Shown here one piece after another: positions 6,836 to 13,914 of a stretch of DNA of 24,361 bases. The position numbers and the translations under genes are program-made. The notes beneath the pieces are model-generated. The model was not told where the DNA came from and searched no databases. It saw only the letters and a program-made list of their open reading frames with translations. The stretch's first letter is position 1, and each line of letters opens with the position of its first letter. Source of the DNA: an uncultured Blautia sp. (GTDB lineage Bacteria > Bacillota > Clostridia > Lachnospirales > Lachnospiraceae); contig CAKRRX010000032.1 in NCBI GenBank assembly GCA_934394595.1, forward strand, positions 1 to 24,361, read 5' to 3'.

Positions 6836-8272
6836 TTAGACCGTACCGTGTTTCTTAGACGGACGTTCTTCCCTCTTTGTGAACAGCATCTCAAATGCAC
6901 CGATCACATATTTTCTTGTATCAGCAGGGCTGATGATGGTATCTACATAACCTCTTGCTGCTGCAGAGGATACAGAATTCTGAAGTTCTCTGTACTGTGC
7001 TGCTTTCTCACTAAGAGCTGCAGCATCGTCTCCTGCATACATGATCTTAGCTGCAAGGTCAGCGTCCATCATACCGATTTCTGCATTCTCCCATGCATAA
7101 ACCATGTCAGCACCGATTGCCTTGCTGTTCATAGCTGTGTAAGCAGTTCCAAATGCCTTGCCGATGATCACATTTACCTTCGGAACAGTAGCATCAGCAA
7201 AAGCATGTACCAGCTGTCCGACAGATTTAGCCATCATCTTCTCGCTGCATACAGTAGCCTCAAAACCATTAACATTTGTAAGAGTAAGTACCGGGATCTC
7301 AAAAGCATCACAGAATTTCACAAAATCTGCTGCTTTTCTTGCCCCTCTTGCAGAAAGGCTTCCGTCAGACTCCCAAACCTTGTTTCCCTCAGCGTCATAG
7401 CTCTCGCTTCTGTTTGCAACAGCACCAACAGTAGCACCGTTCAGTCTGATAAATCCAACTGCAACATTCTTACCGTAATCGGCTTTTACTTCGAAGAATT
7501 CTCCATTGTCTGCGATCTTGGAAAGTGCAATAGCAGTATCGCCTGTGCAGTTCTCAATATCCTCACATGCACGGTTCAGATCATCTGTACATTCCATGTA
7601 AGAATCTGTGTCTTCACAGTTAGATGGCAGATATGTTACCAGTTCACGGATCTTTCCAAGGATCTCATCCTCAGTGCCGATTCCGTCTACAAGACCTGTC
7701 TCTTCGCTCTGGAATTTAGCTGTGGAAGTATCACATTTGGAAACATTGTTGCCTGCAAGGGCATTTGGGGTATTTACAAACAGCTTACCTTTCTTCTCTT
7801 CTACAAAAGTGAAGTCCGTAAGTGCCGGTACAAGTGCCATACCACCACCACAAGTGCCAAAAATTCCTGTGATCTGAGGAATCAGTCCGGAAGCCAAAGT
7901 CTGTTTCATATAAATCTCACCGAATGCTTCCAGTGCGTCTGTTGCCTCCTGAAGACGCAGTCCTGCACAGTCGATCAGGCCGATTACCGGAGCGCCGGTC
8001 TTCATAGCCATATCATAAAGTCTGGTGATCTTCTTTGCATGCATTTCACCAACAGTTCCGTTCAGTACGGAAACATCCTGGCTATATACATACACCAGAT
8101 TTCCATCAATTACACCATATCCGGTGATAACACCGTCTGAAGGTGCCTTTTTCTCAGTCATGTTGAAATCTGTATTTCTGGCTGTTACACTTTGGCCGAT
8201 TTCAACAAAACTGTTTGCGTCAAGCAAAGAAGTGATTCTTGTGCCCGCTAAGCTTTGTGTTGCGTTACTCAT
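6836..8272 (-). CDS. Acyl-CoA carboxyltransferase (transcarboxylase 12S / MmdA-like), divergent
   Basis: A 478-residue crotonase-fold carboxyltransferase of the AccA/AccD-fused (PccB/MmdA) type, expected to move CO2 between an acyl-CoA and carboxybiotin. The two oxyanion regions are visible: GTCGGGMA at 139-146 in SGLIPQITGIFGTCGGGMALVPALTDF, and GKAFGTAYTAM at 371-381 in TVPKVNVIIGKAFGTAY. It differs from classical MmdA/PccB: the usual DSGGARIQEG is DCAGLRLQEA (about 101-110), and the PGF.PG..QE stretch is replaced by NGFEATVCSE. The acyl-CoA substrate is therefore uncertain; methylmalonyl-CoA, malonyl-CoA or another is possible. It is first in the operon behind a good promoter, with GGAGGG before the ATG. 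No biotin carboxylase is encoded nearby, which argues against ATP-driven carboxylation. Confidence 0.85.
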   Translation of the reverse strand: MSNATQSLAGTRITSLLDANSFVEIGQSVTARNTDFNMTEKKAPSDGVITGYGVIDGNLVYVYSQDVSVLNGTVGEMHAKKITRLYDMAMKTGAPVIGLIDCAGLRLQEATDALEAFGEIYMKQTLASGLIPQITGIFGTCGGGMALVPALTDFTFVEEKKGKLFVNTPNALAGNNVSKCDTSTAKFQSEETGLVDGIGTEDEILGKIRELVTYLPSNCEDTDSYMECTDDLNRACEDIENCTGDTAIALSKIADNGEFFEVKADYGKNVAVGFIRLNGATVGAVANRSESYDAEGNKVWESDGSLSARGARKAADFVKFCDAFEIPVLTLTNVNGFEATVCSEKMMAKSVGQLVHAFADATVPKVNVIIGKAFGTAYTAMNSKAIGADMVYAWENAEIGMMDADLAAKIMYAGDDAAALSEKAAQYRELQNSVSSAAARGYVDTIISPADTRKYVIGAFEMLFTKREERPSKKHGTV

Positions 8273-8333
8273 TCTTTCTTGCCCTCCATTTTATAATAAT
8301 TTAAAAGTATAACCAAAAAATCTGCCGATTCTA

Positions 8334-8362
8334 ATTGTACATTTTTTCACACAACTTTTCAA
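8334..8362 (-). promoter_or_regulatory. Sigma-A-type promoter of the decarboxylase operon
   Basis: On the minus strand TTGAAA (8362-8357), 17 nt spacer, TACAAT (8339-8334). It lies just past the terminator of the upstream gene and about 60 nt before the first gene's ATG. A second, weaker candidate (TTGGTT-17-TAAAAT) lies nearer the gene. Confidence 0.75.
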
Positions 8363-8383
8363 TACTTTTCCGTGTTTTTATGC

Positions 8384-8416
8384 AAAAAAATCCCCCTGTT
8401 TTCGGGGGATTTTTTG
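8384..8416 (-). terminator. Rho-independent terminator after the 8445-9704 carboxypeptidase
   Basis: A perfect stem ATCCCCC/GGGGGAT with a 7-nt loop, flanked by A and T runs on both sides, giving a bidirectional-looking intrinsic terminator. It separates the carboxypeptidase gene from the decarboxylase operon promoter. Confidence 0.92.
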
Positions 8417-8444
8417 TTATATCATACATATTCCATCCTGATTT

Positions 8445-9704
8445 TTAGTGAAAAAAGTCATGAAACACCTTGTTTATACACCAAATATAGGTAATTTTGC
8501 CGATATTGCGATCTGAAACAACTGGATACTCATCCAGTATCACTTCTCCAAGGCTGAATATCACTCTGCCAATTTCCTGACCTTTTTTTACAGGTGCCTG
8601 CAGTTCCTTTTCCATACGCAGAGTACATACCACTTTTTCATCTTCTTTTACCAGAACCTGTTTCTCTTTGTCTGTAGTTTCTGCCTGGATCACACCTCTG
8701 ACACAGCTTTTCCCGGCACCATCCTTCCAGCTCTCATAGGTTTCCGGCACACCACCTTTTACAGTTACTTCCGGAATCCTTGGTTCCTTCCAATAAGACT
8801 CCTTATGGTAATTCGCTTTTCCATATTCCAGAAGCTTCATGGTATCTTTCCATTTGTAAGTTTTATTATTAGGCCAGCCACAGCCCAACAGGGCAATGAT
8901 ATAGGATCTCCCGTCATTTTCACAAGCAGCAACATAGCAATAGCCTGCATTTCCCGTAAAACCGGTTTTTCCAGAAACCGCATCGGGAGTCATATCCAGA
9001 AAAGCATTGGCATTATGCACCGAAAACTGCCTTTTACCGGAAAGATCTGTAAAAGAATAGTCCCTGGTCTGGGTAATATGGACAAAAGTCTTATTTTTTA
9101 CTGCATATCTCATGATCAAAGCCAGGTCTCTGGCAGTGGTCTGATGCACTCCACCTTCATCTGCACTGTCAAGGCCGTTTGGTGTGACAAAATGAGTATT
9201 GGTACAGCCGATCTTTTTAGCCTTTTCATTCATCATTGCGGCAAAGCCAGCCTCAGAGCCTCCTATTGCCTCAGCAATGGCAACTGCAGTATCATTATGG
9301 CTTTTCAGCATCAGAGAATAAAGAAGATCCTCCAGATGATACTGCTCTCCTTCTTTTAGATTCAGTTTTACTTCCGGCTGGGCTGCTGCATTTCTGGAAA
9401 CCATCACATAATCATCCCCGGATCCGTTTTCCAGGGCGAGTATGCAGGTCATGACCTTTGTTGTACTTGCATTAGGCCTTGGCACATACCCCTTTTTTTC
9501 ATACAACACTCTGCCAGAATCCCCATCCATAAGAACCGCTGAAAGGGCATACAGATTTCCCGGCCCTTCTGTACTGGTCATATCCACAACAGCAGGTATC
9601 ATCTGTACCACCGAACTTTTCTGATCTGTGGCTGCCACACTGCTACACAGATAAAGAAACAGTACTGCCGCCAATATCCCCCCTGTTTTCTTCTTGCTTT
9701 TCAT
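8445..9704 (-). CDS. D-alanyl-D-alanine carboxypeptidase (PBP5/DacF type), copy 1
   Basis: An exported serine DD-carboxypeptidase that trims the last D-Ala from peptidoglycan stem peptides. It has 419 residues with a signal peptide (MKSKKKTG then a hydrophobic stretch to about residue 25). The three active-site motifs are all present: S80-T-T-K83, S135-H-N137 and K246-T-G248. The C-terminal part (PVKKGQEIGRVIFSLGEVILDEYPV) matches the PBP5 beta-rich domain, and the tail ends IWCINKVFHDFFH, a short piece that may attach to the membrane. GAGGGG precedes the ATG. It is flanked by terminators at 8384-8416 and 9805-9843, so it is probably monocistronic; I see no clear promoter in 9705-9804. It is a paralogue of the gene at 15825-17042. 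Confidence 0.93.
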   Translation of the reverse strand: MKSKKKTGGILAAVLFLYLCSSVAATDQKSSVVQMIPAVVDMTSTEGPGNLYALSAVLMDGDSGRVLYEKKGYVPRPNASTTKVMTCILALENGSGDDYVMVSRNAAAQPEVKLNLKEGEQYHLEDLLYSLMLKSHNDTAVAIAEAIGGSEAGFAAMMNEKAKKIGCTNTHFVTPNGLDSADEGGVHQTTARDLALIMRYAVKNKTFVHITQTRDYSFTDLSGKRQFSVHNANAFLDMTPDAVSGKTGFTGNAGYCYVAACENDGRSYIIALLGCGWPNNKTYKWKDTMKLLEYGKANYHKESYWKEPRIPEVTVKGGVPETYESWKDGAGKSCVRGVIQAETTDKEKQVLVKEDEKVVCTLRMEKELQAPVKKGQEIGRVIFSLGEVILDEYPVVSDRNIGKITYIWCINKVFHDFFH

Positions 9705-9804
9705 ACTCTCCCCTCTCTGTCTGAAATCCCTTTGGAAAAATCACCGGTAGATTCAAAAGCTCTTTCTATCATTTATTTTACGCAGACCTGTCCCGGATAT
9801 GACA

Positions 9805-9843
9805 AAAGACCCAAATGCTTCTTTCGGAAGCATTCGGGTCTTT
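9805..9843 (-). terminator. Rho-independent terminator after the phospholipase C-like gene
   Basis: AAAGACCCAAATGCTTC pairs with GAAGCATTCGGGTCTTT (one mismatch, tight loop), followed on the minus strand by a T-rich run. It begins 6 nt past the stop of the gene at 9850 and closes the 13886-9850 gene run. Confidence 0.85.
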
Positions 9844-9849
9844 ATCTCA

Positions 9850-10647
9850 TTAACCATTATAAGTTCTATCCCATCTTTCAGACAAGGGCTTATTTTCTTT
9901 TGAAAGGTTATATAATTCCATCAGTTCTGACGGTGCTTCCTGCACTGCGGCCACATATAGAAGATCCAGCTCCTTCACAGGCTCCTGGCTGCCCCCTGCA
10001 GGCTTACACATCATAAAATGATCGATCAGTGCAGACTGAGCTTTATGTCCCCCAAGACTGGAAATTTTCGCACAAAGGTTCCGCCGTCTGCCTCCATCAT
10101 CACACACCAGCTGATTGGTTATCCATTTCATCAGCTTCAGACTCAAAAGGATATTTTCTGTTTTCACAAGTGGAAAAGCCCTGTGGATCACTTCTGCATT
10201 TTCTTTTTTTGCAGCAATACACTCGGAAGGATAATAGTGACAGGGATCTTTACCGCTTTCTTCCATGAGAAATCTGTCAAACTCAATTTCAAGAAGGCTG
10301 TGAGGGATACGTCCCTTATCATTCATTTCATTTACAAAAGGATGACAGGAAGAGTCAAGAAGATAATGACATCCAAAACCGAGAAGATAGGCAAGCAGTG
10401 GCTCGTCCTTTCTCTCCCTGACCTGTTCCATTCCCTGTTCAAAAAAGGCTCTGGCTTTTTCTTTATGCATCCGGTACCCTACGCCGCTTACATGATTTTT
10501 AAATATAAAATAATAGAAAAAAATATCCGGCCCATGAAGTCCGATCCTGTACAATTCACCATTTTCACGGATAATTCTTTTCACTTCTTTTGGCATCTGC
10601 CGATAAACTTTTTTTCCAAAAAGATCATGTGCATATGTTGTAGGCAT
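9850..10647 (-). CDS. Zinc-dependent phospholipase C-family protein
   Basis: A 265-residue protein that begins MPTTYAHDLFG, the usual opening of the clostridial zinc-dependent phospholipase C-like family (Zn_dep_PLPC). Metal-ligand candidates are H7, the GLHGPDIFFY motif, and HYLLDSSCHPFV followed by HSLLEIEFD. It has no signal peptide, so unlike secreted alpha-toxin-type enzymes it is probably cytosolic; the true substrate is not known. The open frame reaches an ATG at 10662, but GGGAG is correctly spaced only for the ATG at 10645-10647. It follows scpB by 26 nt and is the last gene of its run, with a terminator right after the stop. Confidence 0.8.
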   Translation of the reverse strand: MPTTYAHDLFGKKVYRQMPKEVKRIIRENGELYRIGLHGPDIFFYYFIFKNHVSGVGYRMHKEKARAFFEQGMEQVRERKDEPLLAYLLGFGCHYLLDSSCHPFVNEMNDKGRIPHSLLEIEFDRFLMEESGKDPCHYYPSECIAAKKENAEVIHRAFPLVKTENILLSLKLMKWITNQLVCDDGGRRRNLCAKISSLGGHKAQSALIDHFMMCKPAGGSQEPVKELDLLYVAAVQEAPSELMELYNLSKENKPLSERWDRTYNG

Positions 10648-10673
10648 TTTTCCATCTCCCAACTTTAGTAGCT

Positions 10674-11243
10674 TTATACATCCAGCCGCAGCTGTACCTC
10701 TTCTTCTGCCTCTGCTTTAAAATCTGCCAGTTTTACAGGATCTACAGAAGGTAGTTCCTCAATTCCCTGAACTCCGAAGGTCCGGAGAAATTCTTCTGTG
10801 GTTCCAAAAAGAATGGGGCGTCCCGGTGCATCCAGTCTGCCCAGCTCCTTTACCAGGTTATATTCCACCAGCTTATTTACCGCATGATCACTTTTTACTC
10901 CACGGATCTTCTCAATCTCTGCCTTTGTAACCGGCTGTTTATATGCAATAATAGACAAGGTTTCCAGCATTACATCTGTAAGCGCCGGTTTTTTCGGCTG
11001 CATGGCTATGCGGATCAGACAGCCGTAATAATCCCGCTTGGTACAAAGCTGATAAGAATCCTCCAGTTCAATAATCTGGATTCCCCTTCCCTCATCCCGA
11101 TATTTATCCATCAGATTGTGAATCAGCTTTTCTGTGGTAGGCTTGTCCTGCTGGATCGCTTTTGCAATCTGTCCAAGCTCCACAGCATCTCCCATTGTGA
11201 ACAGTATAGCCTCAATGGCCCCTTCCAGTCGTTTGATTTCCAT
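10674..11243 (-). CDS. scpB: Segregation and condensation protein B
   Basis: A 189-residue winged-helix protein that joins SMC and the ScpA kleisin in the bacterial condensin complex. The sequence shows the standard ScpB opening (IKRLEGAIEAILFTMGDAVELGQIA), the middle RDYYGCLIRIAM, and the highly conserved LSIIAYKQPVTKAEIEKIRGVKSDHAVNKL, then GRPILFGTTEEFLRTFGV. The length is normal. It starts 3 nt after the scpA stop, so the two are translationally coupled or nearly so. The acidic end (ADFKAEAEEEVQLRLDV) is ordinary for the family. Confidence 0.96.
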   Translation of the reverse strand: MEIKRLEGAIEAILFTMGDAVELGQIAKAIQQDKPTTEKLIHNLMDKYRDEGRGIQIIELEDSYQLCTKRDYYGCLIRIAMQPKKPALTDVMLETLSIIAYKQPVTKAEIEKIRGVKSDHAVNKLVEYNLVKELGRLDAPGRPILFGTTEEFLRTFGVQGIEELPSVDPVKLADFKAEAEEEVQLRLDV

Positions 11244-11246
11244 ACT

Positions 11247-12035
11247 TTATCCTTCCTCTGCAAATTCCGTCAGGTTCTTCCAGGTATCCGGTTCTGTCAC
11301 AACATCAATATGGATATCGTCAAAAATTTCTTCCTGTACCACATGAATGTGACCCATTTTGATCAGTTCCAGCACAGAAAGGAAAGTAACGATCACCTGT
11401 ACTCTGGAACACTGCTTTTTCAGCAGGTCCTTAAAGCTGAAGGTTCTGTGGTTTTTTGCAAATTCTTTCATCTCAAGCATTTTATCAGACAGGCTTACTT
11501 CCTCTTTCTCAATCTTTCCGAACTGACTTCGGATAGGATCTCTTCTGTCATCCTGTCTGCGTATGATGGACTGATAAATGGAATTTAACTTTTCCAGGGT
11601 CAGTCCTGCAAGAAGTTCCGAAGGATCCACCGGCTCCCTGTACTGAAGGACCTCTTCCGGGACATCCGCTTTCCGGTAATACACCCCGCTTGCATCATCC
11701 ATCTTGTCCCGAAGCTCGTAAGACATATATTTGTACATCTTATATTCCAGAAGCTTCTGTACAAGCTCGGCTCTTGGGTCTTCCTCTTCTCCCTCTTCAT
11801 TTACTTCCTTGGGTAGAAGCATCCTGCACTTGATATCCAGAAGAGTGGCAGCCATAACCATAAATTCACTCATCACGCCCAGATCTTCTTTTTCCATTGC
11901 GTGGATGTATTCCATATACTGGTCTGTGATCTCCACAATAGGGATATCGTAAATGTCAATTTTATTTTTGTCTATAAGGTGAAGGAGCAGATCAAGCGGC
12001 CCCTCAAAAACATTCAGTTTTACTGAAATAGCCAT
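11247..12035 (-). CDS. scpA: Segregation and condensation protein A
   Basis: The kleisin subunit of SMC-ScpAB, which acts in chromosome compaction and segregation. It has 262 residues with the typical N-terminus MAISVKLNVFEGPLDLLLHLIDKNKIDIYDIPI and the C-terminal winged-helix segment VIVTFLSVLELIKMGHIHVVQEEIFDDI. The middle has the usual acidic stretch (NEEGEEEDPRAELVQKLLEYKMYK). An AGAGGAAAG site precedes the ATG. It lies 18 nt after the metallophosphoesterase stop and 3 nt before scpB. Confidence 0.96.
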   Translation of the reverse strand: MAISVKLNVFEGPLDLLLHLIDKNKIDIYDIPIVEITDQYMEYIHAMEKEDLGVMSEFMVMAATLLDIKCRMLLPKEVNEEGEEEDPRAELVQKLLEYKMYKYMSYELRDKMDDASGVYYRKADVPEEVLQYREPVDPSELLAGLTLEKLNSIYQSIIRRQDDRRDPIRSQFGKIEKEEVSLSDKMLEMKEFAKNHRTFSFKDLLKKQCSRVQVIVTFLSVLELIKMGHIHVVQEEIFDDIHIDVVTEPDTWKNLTEFAEEG

Positions 12036-12053
12036 GAACTTTCCTCTCTTCCC

Positions 12054-12848
12054 TTATGGCTTCATATTGATCAGGATCAGTTCTCTTGGATTGTGTATCC
12101 GAAGGGGAATGGTATGCTCCCCAAGTCCAGGACTGACGATCATACACTGTTCTCCTTTATAAAAATCTCCGCAGCAATACCTGGGAAACGGAATAAACTG
12201 GGAACTGATAGCTCCAATGTGTCTGGAAAACCGGATCACTCCCCCGTGATAGTGTCCGGAAAGAATCAGATCTGCACCCCATGTAAAATAAGTCTTACCA
12301 TATTTTGGATTATGAGCCAGCAAAATATTGATTTCTTCTTTGCGGCAGCATCCTATAAGTTCCTCCATTTTTTCTTTTGTAAGCCTGGGGGAAAACGGCT
12401 TATGGTAGTATTCCAGAGGAAGTTCCAGCCCATTCACGGTAAAATAGTCTTCTCCCAATTGAATTATTCTTTTTTCGTTGCACAAAACAGAAATCCCCAG
12501 CTGATTCAGGTGTGCTTCGTAATTCAGGTACTCATTCCGATAGGGATGTTCTGCCCCGTTCATTTTGGATTCATGATTTCCAGGGCCATAAAAAACAGGA
12601 TATCTGGCGGCAAGCTTTTCCAGAAGTTTTTGTGCGGTTTCCAGAGTCTGCGGCTCCATACGCACCGCCATATCCCCGGCAATCAAAACTGCATCTGGTG
12701 CGTATCTGTCAATTTCTCCCAGCAAATCAGCATTGTCTTCTCCAAAGCTGCTGCCGTGAAGATCTGCGAGAAGTGCAAAGCGAACCCCTTCCTTATTTTT
12801 TATTTTCCGATTATGGATCTGGTAGGTTACTGTCTGGAATTTTTCCAT
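12054..12848 (-). CDS. Calcineurin-like metallophosphoesterase (YkuE-like)
   Basis: A 264-residue two-metal phosphoesterase. The motif set is complete: D29-L-H31, G-D59, G-N91-H92-E, the later LLAHNP, and GHYHGG near residue 203. The closest named relatives are YkuE-like proteins, which usually have an N-terminal membrane segment or Tat signal; this one lacks it and should be cytosolic. The substrate cannot be told from sequence. AAAGGAG sits upstream of the ATG, which is 9 nt after the molybdopterin-binding protein stop, so co-expression with that gene and scpAB is likely. Confidence 0.88.
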   Translation of the reverse strand: MEKFQTVTYQIHNRKIKNKEGVRFALLADLHGSSFGEDNADLLGEIDRYAPDAVLIAGDMAVRMEPQTLETAQKLLEKLAARYPVFYGPGNHESKMNGAEHPYRNEYLNYEAHLNQLGISVLCNEKRIIQLGEDYFTVNGLELPLEYYHKPFSPRLTKEKMEELIGCCRKEEINILLAHNPKYGKTYFTWGADLILSGHYHGGVIRFSRHIGAISSQFIPFPRYCCGDFYKGEQCMIVSPGLGEHTIPLRIHNPRELILINMKP

Positions 12849-12857
12849 ATATCTCCT

Positions 12858-13886
12858 TTATTTTCCAAAGCCACAGTTTGGGAATGTGCAGACTTTACAG
12901 TTCAGGCACAGACCGCCCTCTCCATAAGCCGCCACTTCTTCAGCAAAAATTTCATCATCTGCCATAATTCTGGGAAGTACCAGATCAAATACCGTACGCT
13001 TTGCATACATAACACAGCCTGGCAGCCCCAGAATAGGGACACGCTTTCCATCCTTTTCGTAATAAGCGATCAGAAGCATGGCTCCAGGAAGCACAGGGGC
13101 TCCATAGGTAACCACCCTTGCCCCTGTATCCCGGATACCGCCAGGTGTCCTGTCATCTGGATCAACGCTCATTCCGCCGCTGCAGATTACCAGATCTGCA
13201 CCCTGATGGATAAATTCCAGAATATCTGCCGTGATCTGGGCTTTATCATCTCCGGGAGTAGTCTGTCCTATGACTTCAGAAGGATATTCTGCCACTTTTT
13301 CTTTTAATACCGGAGTAAAGGTATCCTGGATCAGACCCTTTTTCACCTCACTTCCGGTGGTAACGATTCCCACTTTTTTGTAGTGATAGGGAAGTATGGA
13401 AAAAATCGGCTCCGGCCCTGCCACTTCTACTGCCTTGTCCATTTTTTCTTTCTCTATTACAAGAGGAATGATCCGGGTACCTGCCAGCTTATCCCCCCTT
13501 TTTACAGGAAAATCCCCATGGCGGGATGCGATCATCATCTCTCCCAGGGAGTTTACAGCAAGAAGAGCATCTCTTCGGATTTTCAGTATTCCGTCTTCGT
13601 CTGCGATCAGCTCAATCTTACCCTCTTTCACATCAGAACCATGCATGGAGGAACCTGCACAGATTTTATATAAAATATCAGCTCCTTCATTTTCATGAAG
13701 GATTCCCTCTTTTTTCTCCCACACAAACAGATGCTCTTTTCCAACTGAGAGGAGCAGGGGAATGTCTTCCTCTTTTACAATGTGGCCTTTTGAAAAGAGA
13801 ACACCCTTTTTCTCATCCTTGATGATCTGAGTGATATCATGGCAAAGGATATGTCCTACTGCGTCTTCTGTCCTTATTTCTTTCAT
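12858..13886 (-). CDS. Molybdopterin-binding (MoeA/MoaB-fold) protein with C-terminal Cys cluster
   Basis: A 342-residue protein whose second half is a MoCF/MogA-type molybdopterin-binding fold: VGIVTTGSEVKKG, GADLVICSGGMSVDPDDRTPGGI, APVLPGAMLL and PILGLPGCVMYAKRT. The first half lacks a clear full MoeA domain set and is shorter than MoeA (about 400 residues). The last 19 residues hold four Cys, C327, C330, C333 and C338 (CLNCKVCTFPNCGFGK), a likely metal or cluster site. Related clostridial proteins with this tail are usually annotated only as molybdopterin-binding. No other molybdenum-cofactor gene is in the window. AAAGGA precedes the ATG; it is first in a run that continues through scpAB. 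A TATAAT at 13914-13919 on the minus strand might serve it, but no -35 is evident. Confidence 0.85.
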   Translation of the reverse strand: MKEIRTEDAVGHILCHDITQIIKDEKKGVLFSKGHIVKEEDIPLLLSVGKEHLFVWEKKEGILHENEGADILYKICAGSSMHGSDVKEGKIELIADEDGILKIRRDALLAVNSLGEMMIASRHGDFPVKRGDKLAGTRIIPLVIEKEKMDKAVEVAGPEPIFSILPYHYKKVGIVTTGSEVKKGLIQDTFTPVLKEKVAEYPSEVIGQTTPGDDKAQITADILEFIHQGADLVICSGGMSVDPDDRTPGGIRDTGARVVTYGAPVLPGAMLLIAYYEKDGKRVPILGLPGCVMYAKRTVFDLVLPRIMADDEIFAEEVAAYGEGGLCLNCKVCTFPNCGFGK

Positions 13887-13914
13887 TTTATCTGTCCTTT
13901 CACTGGCAAACCAA

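Noticed and set aside
6848..8140. 430-residue open frame on the plus strand
   Set aside because: It lies opposite the clear carboxyltransferase gene and its translation is Cys/Ser/His-rich with no family resemblance; it is an antisense shadow.
9850..10647. Alpha-toxin-like secreted phospholipase
   Set aside because: No signal peptide and no C-terminal membrane-binding domain; it belongs to the shorter, cytosolic-looking relatives.
12093..13307. 404-residue open frame on the plus strand
   Set aside because: It spans opposite two well-supported genes (metallophosphoesterase and molybdopterin-binding protein), has no ribosome binding site and no recognisable motif.
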